The notes beneath the pieces were generated by a model. The model did no database searches and was not told the origin of the DNA. It worked only from the letters and a program-made list of their open reading frames with translations. The translations under genes were made by a program, and so were the position numbers. Positions 52,495 to 60,629 of a DNA stretch of 64,000 nt are shown piece by piece. The first letter of the stretch is position 1; the number at the start of each line of letters is the position of its first letter. Source of the DNA: Flavobacterium ajazii (GTDB taxonomy: Bacteria > Bacteroidota > Bacteroidia > Flavobacteriales > Flavobacteriaceae); contig NZ_JAAEHL010000005.1 in the NCBI RefSeq assembly GCF_010614725.1, positions 186,001-250,000 of the forward strand, given 5' to 3'.

Positions 52495-55023
52495 TTGTCT
52501 AAAAAAGCTTTATTATTATATATCTTATTTTTAACCTGTTGGGCAGCAAATGCCCAGCAGGACGGGACTCGAATACCCCTACGCAAAGCTTTACGGGACA
52601 TTGAGTCTACGTACAATATAAAGTTTAATTACATCGAGCACGATATCGCAGGAATTATGATTTCAGCTATTCCTTCAGGAAATACACAAGAAATCATTAC
52701 TAAACTTACAACAGAAACAGATCTTGTTTTTAATCGTATCTCTGATAATTATATTGTTGTAAAACCGGCACAGGTCAAATCTTTGCAACTTTGTGCCCTT
52801 TTATTAGATGCTGATACAAAAGACCCCATTCCTTTTGCCACGATAACATTGGGCCCCAAACAATCCATACAATCAGATGCCGAAGGTCGTTTTTGTTTCT
52901 TTATTTCCAACAACAAAAACCTGTACATCTCTCATGTAGGCTACAAAAATAAAACCGTAGCTGTAAGCACCTTTGTAAAAGAAGGAATAACTACAATTGA
53001 ACTATCTGTTAATATCGCCCAGCTCTCTGAAGTGCAAATCATGCATTTATTAACGCGTGGTATTAAAAAAGACGGAAATGGAAGCTACAAAATCGAATCT
53101 AAAAATACCGGGATACTTCCGGGCATGACAGAACCGGATGTGTTTCAGACCATTCAGCAATTACCCGGTGCTGTAAGCCTTGATGAAACCGTTTCTAACA
53201 TCAGTTTCCGAGGAGGAACACACGACCAGAACCTGTTTCTTTGGAACGGTATACGCTTGTACCAGACAGGGCACTTTTTTGGTCTTATCTCTGCTTTAAA
53301 TCCTAATCTTTCGCAATCATTTACTGTTTATAAAAATGCAAGTCCTGCTCAGTACGGACAGGCAGTATCCAGTACCGTAATTATTGAAACACTGCCTGAA
53401 TCAAATAATTTTTATGAAAGTTCCATAGGAATCAATATGCTCAATATCGATTTCAATACTTCATATAAGACATCCGATAAGGCTGACTGGCAATTTAGTG
53501 CCCGAAGATCCATAACCGATTATTTTGCTTCGCCCACATATAAGAGTTATTTTAAACGTATTTTTCAAAATACTAAAATCACCAACTTGTTTATCGATGA
53601 GGATATTGATTATAAGAGTTCTGAAGATTTCTATTTCTATGATATAACAGGTCAGTACAGGCAAAAAATAGGGAAGCACTCCGAACTTAGGATAAACTCC
53701 ATTTTAATTTCCAACGAGCTCAACGTAAACCAAAGCATTGCAGACAATAATGGCACTATCGATGAAAAAAGCAAACTTGACCAGCAGACAATAGCCGGAA
53801 ATGCCTGTTTTTCTACCAAATGGGAATCCGGTGATGCAACTGAATGGTCACTACATTACAACAATTACAGCATTGATTCACGTGATATGTTTATAGAAAG
53901 TAACCGAATTCTTAAACAGGAAAATACTATACTGGATAAAGGCCTCGAAATAAGTCACCGCATTTCACGAAGTAAAAATTTCTCACTACAGCTAGGCTAT
54001 CAGCTTAATCACACCAATATTGACAACACTAATAACGATAATACTTTTGAGCTTCAAAATAGCAAAGAACACCTCCTTTCTCATGCTGTATATGCGCAGG
54101 CCGATGCAAACTATAAACAATTTTTCCTGACTGCCGGAATCCGACAAAACTATTTTCAAACCCTTCGTACCTTTTGCACAGAACCCCGTTTTTTAATACG
54201 TTACAATCTTACTAAAGATTTTGGCATGGAACTTCAGGGCGAAATGAAAAGCCAGACAACACAACAAATTGTTGATTTTCAGGAAAACTTCTTTGGTCTG
54301 GAAAAAAGAAGATGGACGCTTTCTAACGGCGATAACCTTCCGGTTACCAAAAGCTCACAGCTCTCATTTGCTCTAAATTTTCAAAAGCGTAAATGGTTGT
54401 TTACTGCAGAACCATTTATTAAAAAAGTAAGCGGAATCAATAGTATAAGCCAGGGGTTTCAGGGACAGTTTGAATTTGCCAATACTTTAGGCAAATATAC
54501 CGTCTATGGTATCGAAACGCTGCTACAAAAACAATGGCGCAATTTTACCAGTTGGGTAACTTACCAGTACAATAATAATGAATATGCGTTTGATAGCTTA
54601 CATGATCAGGACTTTACAAGTAATCAGGAAGTTCCGCATGCAGTTAGAAGTGGATTTATTTACGACAACAAACGCTGGCAATTTGCCTTAGGAGGAAGCT
54701 GGATGTCTGGCAGATTCTACACTCAGCCCGCTTCCCGTGTTCCTGAATTTGATGAAAATCAAAATCCAATGATTGTATATCGAAACCCAAACAGCAGCCA
54801 GTTAAATGACTATTTACAGCTAAATGCCTCAATAAGTTTCACCAGTACTTTTTCGGATAAAATAAAATGCAAGGCTGGAATTTCTGTACAGAACCTTCTT
54901 AATTCATCAGAAACTATAAACAGAAGTTATCGTATCAACTCACAAAACTCAACCATCGAAGAGGTAAATATCAATGCTCTGGAAAATACATTTAATGCTT
55001 TTGTACGGGTTTATTTTTTGTAG
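52495..55023 (+). CDS. TonB-dependent receptor with N-terminal signalling (STN) domain
   Basis: An 842-residue outer-membrane receptor with TTG start three bases after fecR stops, so it is probably translationally coupled. After the signal peptide (WAANAQQ) comes an STN-type domain (about 25-95, PLRKALRDIESTYNIKFNYI), then a carboxypeptidase-regulatory-like domain (about 100-170), a plug with FQTIQQLPGAVSLDETVSNISFRGG in pieces and a barrel ending in FVRVYFL. It has no SusD partner, so it is a single receptor; the ligand is unknown. It is expected to signal to the FecR/FecI pair. Confidence 0.9.
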   Translation: MSKKALLLYILFLTCWAANAQQDGTRIPLRKALRDIESTYNIKFNYIEHDIAGIMISAIPSGNTQEIITKLTTETDLVFNRISDNYIVVKPAQVKSLQLCALLLDADTKDPIPFATITLGPKQSIQSDAEGRFCFFISNNKNLYISHVGYKNKTVAVSTFVKEGITTIELSVNIAQLSEVQIMHLLTRGIKKDGNGSYKIESKNTGILPGMTEPDVFQTIQQLPGAVSLDETVSNISFRGGTHDQNLFLWNGIRLYQTGHFFGLISALNPNLSQSFTVYKNASPAQYGQAVSSTVIIETLPESNNFYESSIGINMLNIDFNTSYKTSDKADWQFSARRSITDYFASPTYKSYFKRIFQNTKITNLFIDEDIDYKSSEDFYFYDITGQYRQKIGKHSELRINSILISNELNVNQSIADNNGTIDEKSKLDQQTIAGNACFSTKWESGDATEWSLHYNNYSIDSRDMFIESNRILKQENTILDKGLEISHRISRSKNFSLQLGYQLNHTNIDNTNNDNTFELQNSKEHLLSHAVYAQADANYKQFFLTAGIRQNYFQTLRTFCTEPRFLIRYNLTKDFGMELQGEMKSQTTQQIVDFQENFFGLEKRRWTLSNGDNLPVTKSSQLSFALNFQKRKWLFTAEPFIKKVSGINSISQGFQGQFEFANTLGKYTVYGIETLLQKQWRNFTSWVTYQYNNNEYAFDSLHDQDFTSNQEVPHAVRSGFIYDNKRWQFALGGSWMSGRFYTQPASRVPEFDENQNPMIVYRNPNSSQLNDYLQLNASISFTSTFSDKIKCKAGISVQNLLNSSETINRSYRINSQNSTIEEVNINALENTFNAFVRVYFL

Positions 55024-55069
55024 TTTAGCTAATGAGCAAGCTGTTCATCTTTAAAACCTGTTTTGAATT

Positions 55070-56599
55070 TTACGTCATTACTGATTTATAATTTCGCTCA
55101 ATCTCTTTTATTTCCTCTTCAGTCAAAACTGAAAATTCTTTTTCAATTGCTCTTTTAGAAAGTTTTCCATCATTTTGTTCTAAAAACCGAATCAGTAACG
55201 CAACTATTTTATCCGGCATTTGAAAAACATCATCCAAATAGCTTTTCATTTCATCATATTTTTGAAGATACGTTACTTCTTGCGGAATAACATTTACAAT
55301 GGTATCATTTACACAATCGTATAAAAACTCCGCTTGTTTTGTAGCATCAAAATAACGGTAGAAATCGATTGTTTCATTTAAAACTTCCACATTGTTAGAC
55401 TTTGTTTTTTCCCACTCGATAAAATCAAGTAACGGATGAGAATACGATTCCAATACATTTCGATAATCATCAATATGACTTAAGATAGAAGCCGAAACAG
55501 GAAAAATAATACCCTGATGTGTAAACTTCATTTTAGATAAAATATGATGAATTAAATAACGATGAATTCTTCCATTTCCATCTACATACGGATGAATAAA
55601 CACAAAACCAAAGGCAATTACTGAAGCGGACAAAACGGTATCAAAATTAGTCTCTTCCAGTTTTTTATAAGTAGCAATCAGTTCGTCAATGAGTTTTTCT
55701 ATATCTTCCTTTTTGGCTGAAATATGCTCCGGAATAGGTTCACCGGTTGTACGTTCGTGCTCGCCTACAAAACCACCTTCCTTTCTAAAACCCATTTCTA
55801 TGAAACGGCTACTCTCGATTACGATTTGTTGTAATCGAATAAGTTCTTCTTTATCCAAAGGTTTTGAACCCGCCTGACCAATAGCTTTTCCCCAACGCAA
55901 AGCACGATTTGTAGTAGGATTTTCTCCTTCAATCGTAAAAGAGGCTTTTGAATCTTTTAGCAATAAAAAAGCTGAAGTTCTTTGCAAAACATCTTTATGA
56001 AAACTATTTAAATAAGTATCTTTTTTTTCAGCGAGATTTTCTTCTATGTAATTTTTCAGTTTATCGGTTTTAAAAATTAACGGACAAAAATCAACCGTAC
56101 CGGGCAAATTATTTTTAATTCGATGACGACTGGAATTAACAGAAATTGATAACCCAAACTGAATATCTTCATCTATTAATGGAATAAAGTTTTTTATCGT
56201 CAGATCTGGAATATCCAGCTGTTCCTGCATAAGCCATTCATACAAAAACCAAATTTTTCGACTGTATTGTCCCGTTGGTTCACTTTGGATGATATTTGTT
56301 ATTTCTTCTTTCGAAATTTTTTTAAATAATTTTTTAAAGAACAAAAGGTTTATCCCTTCATATTTCAAAGCAAAAACAAGATGATGAAATAATGTTTCTT
56401 TTGGATGATGTCTTGGTGTAAAGATTAACCAGTTTTCTGTACTGTATTGTTTATGTTTTTTACTAATGATAGCCAATTTATCAGGGATTGGTATACTTAA
56501 CTGTAATGCATCTATTATGGCACCATATCCTGCTAATGTAGCAGGTTCAGGGGTTGTTTTGCCATTAAATACCGTTATATCTTTAGAAAAAACTATCAT
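55070..56599 (-). CDS. Fic domain protein (putative AMP-transferase)
   Basis: A 509-residue protein with an intact Fic motif HPYVDGNGRIHRYL near 335-348, which attaches AMP or another NMP to a hydroxyl of target proteins or may phosphorylate. An ADP-type flap (FRKEGGFVGEHERTTGEPIP) precedes it near 268-290. No classical S/TxxxE(G/N) inhibitory helix is obvious. The N-terminal 140 residues form a separate domain, and the C-terminal 50 residues (LLIRFLEQNDGKLSKRAIEKEF) look like a winged helix. Six phased repeats lie upstream of the start. Targets unknown. Confidence 0.88.
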   Translation of the reverse strand: MIVFSKDITVFNGKTTPEPATLAGYGAIIDALQLSIPIPDKLAIISKKHKQYSTENWLIFTPRHHPKETLFHHLVFALKYEGINLLFFKKLFKKISKEEITNIIQSEPTGQYSRKIWFLYEWLMQEQLDIPDLTIKNFIPLIDEDIQFGLSISVNSSRHRIKNNLPGTVDFCPLIFKTDKLKNYIEENLAEKKDTYLNSFHKDVLQRTSAFLLLKDSKASFTIEGENPTTNRALRWGKAIGQAGSKPLDKEELIRLQQIVIESSRFIEMGFRKEGGFVGEHERTTGEPIPEHISAKKEDIEKLIDELIATYKKLEETNFDTVLSASVIAFGFVFIHPYVDGNGRIHRYLIHHILSKMKFTHQGIIFPVSASILSHIDDYRNVLESYSHPLLDFIEWEKTKSNNVEVLNETIDFYRYFDATKQAEFLYDCVNDTIVNVIPQEVTYLQKYDEMKSYLDDVFQMPDKIVALLIRFLEQNDGKLSKRAIEKEFSVLTEEEIKEIERNYKSVMT

Positions 56600-56642
56600 A
56601 TTTGTACAAACATTTTATAAATAATCCATTCAAATATATGAA

Positions 56643-56787
56643 AACCAGGTTATTTACACGAAAAACAGGTTGTTTTTATTTAAAAATATGAAATATGGGT
56701 TTTTATTTTTTTAGAATTTCTGAATAATAGGTTAAAACCATGAATAACAGGTTTTATTATTGACTTTAAGAGAAAAACAGGTTTTCG
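56643..56787. repeat. Six phased direct repeats upstream of fic
   Basis: Near-copies of ATGAATAACAGGTT. AGGTT (GGGTT in one) starts at 56647, 56667, 56697, 56729, 56749 and 56779: spacings of 20, 30, 32, 20 and 30. Spacing near multiples of ten suggests sites on one face of the helix. Likely operator sites for a protein that controls fic, possibly its own winged-helix tail; inference. Confidence 0.7.
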
Positions 56788-56930
56788 AGGCGTCGTAAAA
56801 ACAAGACGTATTTCATAAAAAATAAACGCAAAATACCATTTTACAATAAAACCACACGCTTTTTCGCATTTAGAAATCTAATCAAACACTAAATTATCTT
56901 CCTGATTATTTTTAAGAAGCATATAATCCG

Positions 56931-57025
56931 TTTTCAAAACACCCTTAGTCCGCTATCCATTTTATCTTTTGTGGTCTCGTTTTAGAACTAAATCACAAAA
57001 GGATGCTTTTTTTTACCTCGGAGAA
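56931..57025 (+). repeat. Dispersed hairpin repeat, copy C (degenerate)
   Basis: Third copy; the left half is intact (CCCTTAGTCCGCTATCCAT) but the right half is replaced by a TCTCGTTTTAGAACTAAAT loop and a degenerate arm. With copy D it brackets the DUF3800 pair. Confidence 0.7.
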
Positions 57026-57143
57026 ATAAAAAACAAATTTATAATAGGTAGAGAAATGTTCTTTTTTTAACAGTATAGATATTACATATCAGACTTTTCA
57101 ATAGTACCCTTTATGTTGTTTTGTTAATAACTTCTATTTTTTG

Positions 57144-57175
57144 TTGATAAACCCAAAATGTTTTTCGTATATTTG
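57144..57175 (+). promoter_or_regulatory. Orphan plus-strand promoter
   Basis: TTG (57144-57146), 21 bases, TATATTTG (57168-57175): a strong match. The transcript would run against the minus-strand gene ending at 57252. Confidence 0.55.
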
Positions 57176-57210
57176 CGGTGTTCATTCTACCATAATAGGA
57201 GAATTGAATT

Positions 57211-57243
57211 ACGAAATCCGATACGCCCCGATGTGTACCGGAT
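57211..57243. repeat. Hairpin between orphan promoter and BECR-like gene
   Basis: AAATCCGATAC and GTACCGGATTT arms (one mismatch) around GCCCCGATGT. It may end or stabilise a short RNA from the promoter 36 bases upstream, or serve as a terminator for the minus-strand DUF3800 pair; no T-run follows on the plus strand. Confidence 0.55.
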
Positions 57244-57251
57244 TTTGCGGT

Positions 57252-57791
57252 TTAAAGAACTTCGTCAAGTTTATTTTTATATTTATTTTTTATCATATTC
57301 AATCCTCCATATTTCTTTTCTAAATAATATGCAGTAATGAAATAATAATCCTGACCGCTTCTTTGCGGCTCTAAAATTATTATATAGTTTTCTTTTACAT
57401 TATGAATATAAGTTCTAATTATATCTTTACCTCTTATTCTGTTGATTGCACTGAAAACATTAATTACATCTGGAATTTTACTTTCAATATGTGGCAATAT
57501 CCAGTGTAACCTTTTAGACCTTTCAAAATCAAAAAAGTCTCTTGTTTGAATTACTTTTCCTTTATTATCTGTTTCATCTTCTGTTTTATAAGTTAAGTGT
57601 TTAAATAATGATTCAACATCAATTTTATCCTCTTTCTTTAGTGGTCTAATTATTTTGGAATTAAAACTAAAGTTTTGATTATCTGCAATATCTCTATCAA
57701 AAATTGCCTTCAAAGATATTTTTCTATCTCTTTCATTTAGATGATTTAACTCTAATAGTTCGTTGTATCTTTTAATATAATTAATTGCCAT
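57252..57791 (-). CDS. Small protein with possible BECR-type nuclease features
   Basis: A 179-residue protein I do not recognise with certainty. The second half (SKRLHWILPHIESKIPDVI near 99-117; NYIIILEPQRSGQDYYFITAYYLEKKYGG near 136-164) resembles the strand-then-ITAYYL pattern of phage Barnase/EndoU/colicin/RelE-like nuclease domains. The start overlaps the end of the DUF3800 gene by 11 bases, so the two are translated together. This suggests a toxin-like or defence pair; it is a hypothesis from pattern only. Confidence 0.55.
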   Translation of the reverse strand: MAINYIKRYNELLELNHLNERDRKISLKAIFDRDIADNQNFSFNSKIIRPLKKEDKIDVESLFKHLTYKTEDETDNKGKVIQTRDFFDFERSKRLHWILPHIESKIPDVINVFSAINRIRGKDIIRTYIHNVKENYIIILEPQRSGQDYYFITAYYLEKKYGGLNMIKNKYKNKLDEVL

Positions 57792-58464
57792 TTTTCAAAT
57801 CGATAAAAAATAAATTAAACTTTTTCTCTGTTTCTTTATTTCGCATTGTTAATGGTTTACAACGTAATTTTTCGATTTTATCAATAATATTATTTTTAGC
57901 TGTAACTTTATTTAATCCTCTCAATTTGTAATTAATAGCCCCCATTAATACATCTGACAATTGCATTAATTCACTCTCATACGAACGGATAATTTGTAAA
58001 TTTCTAATATTGTTATAATCTCTTTCAAGATACTTTTTTAAACTTCTTGCTTTAATGTAGGAATTAGTATCTTTTATATCGAGATAAATATTGTAGTTAC
58101 AATTAGGGTCTATTTTCTTATTCAATAATTGATAATACATCTTATCATAAAATGTATTATGATCTTGATTAAAAGCCTTATGGTTTAATTGTGATTTATC
58201 AATAATAATAGCTCTAAAATTGAGTTCATCATTACTAAAGAAATAATCAATTAATTTATTGTAAAATGGATATTGTGACTTTGAAATAGAACTCCACTTC
58301 ATTTCTCCACGATAAAAATGTTCGATTTTCATGTCACGAATATTTTTATTGTGCATTTTCAATAAGTGATAAGGCGTACTTATATACGCTAAAATCATAT
58401 ACGGCTGTCCATCATTTTCTATATGAGTACTTTCATCACAATAAATATTATAGGTTCTTTTCAT
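57781..58464 (-). CDS. DUF3800 family protein (RNase H-like)
   Basis: A 227-residue DUF3800 protein. The N-terminus has NIYCDEST (Asp9), the middle has RAIIIDKS and YNIYLDIKD, and the C-terminus has SELMQLSDVLMGAINY; the acidic pattern fits the RNase H-like fold and metal-dependent nuclease or recombination-type activity reported for DUF3800 relatives. No biochemical function is established. It overlaps the BECR-like gene, and both are bracketed by repeats C and D. Confidence 0.85.
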   Translation of the reverse strand: MKRTYNIYCDESTHIENDGQPYMILAYISTPYHLLKMHNKNIRDMKIEHFYRGEMKWSSISKSQYPFYNKLIDYFFSNDELNFRAIIIDKSQLNHKAFNQDHNTFYDKMYYQLLNKKIDPNCNYNIYLDIKDTNSYIKARSLKKYLERDYNNIRNLQIIRSYESELMQLSDVLMGAINYKLRGLNKVTAKNNIIDKIEKLRCKPLTMRNKETEKKFNLFFIDLKNGN

Positions 58465-58817
58465 TACTTCTGTATTAAATAAACATCTAAAATAAGCTTT
58501 TTTAAATTCTTTTTTAAATATCGACCGAAAAGCATTTTTTTATCATTCCAAAAATAAGTTCAATTAGCTTAAAAATAATAATAAATGAACGGCCATATAA
58601 AAAACATACGCTTCTTGATACTTTTTCATTAAAAACGAACGCTAGCGTTTTTCTCAATTAAAATGCACACTAATGGTACAATAATTTAATTCTTCTAAGT
58701 TTTAAGACATGCAAACTCCATTTCAAAACACGCTTAGTCCCACTATCCATTTTATCTTTTGTGACGAACCCCGCCACAAAAGGATATCATTTCTATCGGG
58801 GCTGGATTAGAGGTTTT
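58465..58817. other. Intergenic region upstream of DUF3800 gene
   Basis: About 350 bases with repeat copy D at its right end and the perfect palindrome AACGCTAGCGTT (58638-58649) in the middle. No other gene is seen. The palindrome could be an operator or a terminator; no T-run clearly follows it. Confidence 0.5.
58721..58813 (+). repeat. Dispersed hairpin repeat, copy D
   Basis: Fourth copy, in the same orientation, with a G-to-A change in the left arm (GTGACG) opposite an unchanged right arm. Its right end abuts the stop of the lipoprotein gene at 58818; copy A has the same relation to its lipoprotein gene. Confidence 0.85.
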
Positions 58818-59345
58818 TCAATTTACAAAATGTATTCTTTCTGGTTTTGGAGGTGGCGGCGGAGGTATGAGATATCCTAAATCTCCAAAATCAATAGCTT
58901 TCTTTATTGGGAGAAATTTCAAATTAGCTTTTATTTTCCCTAATGAATCTATAAAGGTTTTGAGCTCTTTTGGAATTACATTACCATATAAAAAAATCCT
59001 TTTATGCTTTTCTTTTATAGAAACATTCAAAAGATAAGCCTGACCATCGCATAAATTCTCTTGTTCATAAATACTATCAAACTTTTTGAAATTTATTCCA
59101 TTAAATAATTTACTAAGCTTTTCTCTTTCTGCAGATTTAAGGATTGTATAAGAGTTTTCTATCGGTTCAGGATACCGCTTCTGAAAATAAATGGTATCAC
59201 TTTCTGTAAATTTCAGAGAATTTAGATGATGTAAACCAGTAGAAGAAAAAACAAAATCATCAAAAGGAAATAGCTTAACTTCTTCCTTTTTAAAACAGGA
59301 AATTAATACGAATAGAAAACTTAAAATTATAATTTGGTTTTTCAT
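58818..59345 (-). CDS. Lipoprotein with polyproline tail, paralogue B
   Basis: A 175-residue lipoprotein (FLFVLISC). It shares with the gene at 41201 the segments SDTIY, PIENSYTILKSAEREKLSKLF, FKKFDSIY, LKTFIDSLGKIKANLKFLPIKK and a closing run of prolines (IPPPPPPK), but lacks the two extra ten-residue units of that gene. Function unknown. Last residues may derive from the repeat region beyond the polyproline. Confidence 0.72.
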   Translation of the reverse strand: MKNQIIILSFLFVLISCFKKEEVKLFPFDDFVFSSTGLHHLNSLKFTESDTIYFQKRYPEPIENSYTILKSAEREKLSKLFNGINFKKFDSIYEQENLCDGQAYLLNVSIKEKHKRIFLYGNVIPKELKTFIDSLGKIKANLKFLPIKKAIDFGDLGYLIPPPPPPKPERIHFVN

Positions 59346-59473
59346 AATTTATTTCCAAAACTGCCAACAATATTTTTGCTCTTTATCCTTCAAATCTATA
59401 TTTATCTAAAAATTATTGCTCAAATTTTGATTTACGAAGATAGATTTTTTCAAAAATGTATGACCAGATTTAA

Positions 59474-59520
59474 AACAAAAATCCCGCAATCTCATTTAAT
59501 GAAATTGCGGGATTTTGTTT
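59474..59520 (-). terminator. Terminator after tRNA-Ser
   Basis: AAAATCCCGCAAT / ATTGCGGGATTTT arms with a short loop, just past the 3' end of the tRNA on the minus strand. Confidence 0.88.
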
Positions 59521-59522
59521 TG

Positions 59523-59609
59523 CAGAAAGGAAGGGATTCGAACCCTCGATACAGTTACCCATATACTAGCTTTCCAGGCTAGCTCCTTCAACCACTCGGA
59601 CACCTTTCT
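59523..59609 (-). tRNA. tRNA-Ser(GGA)
   Basis: The minus strand folds as an 87-base class II tRNA: acceptor AGAAAGG with CCTTTCT, discriminator G, anticodon stem CTAGC/GCTAG with loop CTGGAAA (anticodon GGA, serine, reads TCC/TCT), a long variable arm and T loop TTCGAAT. CCA is not encoded. A strong hairpin terminator follows. Confidence 0.97.
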
Positions 59610-59669
59610 ATTTTGGTTTGCAAATAACATAAAAAAAAACGAGTTACAAAAGCAAAATCTGAAATTACT

Positions 59670-60539
59670 TTAAATGCTTTTCCTGAATTCTTCCATAAAC
59701 AATTTTACCGCCTTTTTCTGGTAACCGCCCATTGTCAGCATAAAAGAATCTCTCTTTGTCGCAACTCCCGTAATCTGAATCGCTTTAAGATCGTCCCAGC
59801 CCTTCAGCGCTTTTTCGGCTACAATTGTCACCCAGTCACTGTTATTCACCATTTGCAGTAAAGCATGAATTGAATTTAACTCGATCAAAATTTGGGGTTT
59901 CATATGATACTTCAGAAATAATTCTTCTACAAACTCTCTTGAATTCGAGCCCTTTCCGGGCAAAATAAGCGGAATTTCCTCTATCTTTTTAAAAGCAATT
60001 TTATCCAAATTTGCTAAAGGATGTAACTTTGAAACCGCCATTACCATTTCTGAAGTAAACAAAGGTACTTTTTGAATCGGAGGTCCAATTTCATGTGATG
60101 AAATAACTAAAACCAAATCGAGTTCATTTTGAATTAATTTTTGTTCCAGTGATTCTGTCGCACCATATTCAACTATAATTCTAAGATGTGGATAGGTTTT
60201 CGCAAACGCATCTATGACCGGTAAAATCAACAGACCAAAAATATAGGTAACCCCAATTCGCAATTCACCGCCAATCATTTCGTTTAAATCATCAATCGCC
60301 TGTTTCCCGTTTTGAACATTTTCAATCACCTGTTTAGCGTGAATCAAAAAAACAGAACCGGCTTCTGTAAGCTGTACTTTTTTTCCAATTCTGATAAACA
60401 GAGGCATTCCTAGTTCTTCTTCGAGCTTTTTTATTTGCTGTGAAAGTCCGGACTGGGTTACAAAACACAATTCGGCTGCTTTCGTAAAATGCAATACCTC
60501 AGCCGTTTTAATAAAATATTCTAATTGGTAGAGCTCCAT
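59670..60539 (-). CDS. LysR-type transcriptional regulator
   Basis: A 289-residue LysR regulator: HTH MELYQLEYFIKTAEVLHFTKAAELC and the following QSGLSQQIKKLEEELG, then a PBP-like effector domain. The CynR/CatM-like subset often regulates a neighbouring transporter. It is divergent from an MFS exporter gene 91 bases away, a common layout in which the regulator controls both. The effector is unknown. Confidence 0.93.
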   Translation of the reverse strand: MELYQLEYFIKTAEVLHFTKAAELCFVTQSGLSQQIKKLEEELGMPLFIRIGKKVQLTEAGSVFLIHAKQVIENVQNGKQAIDDLNEMIGGELRIGVTYIFGLLILPVIDAFAKTYPHLRIIVEYGATESLEQKLIQNELDLVLVISSHEIGPPIQKVPLFTSEMVMAVSKLHPLANLDKIAFKKIEEIPLILPGKGSNSREFVEELFLKYHMKPQILIELNSIHALLQMVNNSDWVTIVAEKALKGWDDLKAIQITGVATKRDSFMLTMGGYQKKAVKLFMEEFRKSI

Positions 60540-60548
60540 ATTGATAAG

Positions 60549-60572
60549 TTTTACTACTCATTATAAGTAAAA
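60549..60572. promoter_or_regulatory. Candidate LysR operator
   Basis: TTTTAC (60549-60554) and GTAAAA (60567-60572) form inverted arms in the regulator/transporter gap; the form fits a T-N11-A-type site. No proof of binding. Confidence 0.4.
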
Positions 60573-60629
60573 TTATTAATTTTTCTAATGAAATCATAAT
60601 TCCGACCTTTGTACAAAACAAAATGGGTC

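Larger units (their letters stand above)
56600..57251. other. Long intergenic region upstream of fic
   Basis: About 650 bases. It contains six short repeats (56643-56787), the degenerate repeat copy C (56931-57025), an orphan plus-strand promoter (57144-57175) and a hairpin (57211-57243). I see no convincing gene here; a 60-codon reading at 57141-57323 on the plus strand is weak. Confidence 0.6.
59346..59669. other. Gap holding the tRNA-Ser gene
   Basis: About 320 bases between the lipoprotein gene and the LysR gene. It contains the tRNA and its terminator; outside those I see no gene. A small plus-strand reading at 59334-59582 runs antisense to the tRNA and is not real. Confidence 0.7.

Noticed and set aside
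56643..56787. The six phased repeats as a CRISPR array or replication iterons
   Set aside because: Units are too short and imperfect for CRISPR, there are no cas genes, and no Rep gene is near.
57141..57323. 60-codon plus-strand frame after the orphan promoter
   Set aside because: Starts with TTG upstream of the predicted transcript start, has no recognisable motif and runs into the antisense of the neighbouring gene. Kept only as a promoter/RNA observation.
59334..59582. 82-codon plus-strand frame across the tRNA
   Set aside because: Antisense to tRNA-Ser(GGA).
59523..59609. tRNA-Ser as the attachment site of an island covering 55-59.5 kb
   Set aside because: No integrase and no repeat of the tRNA 3' end was seen in the window.
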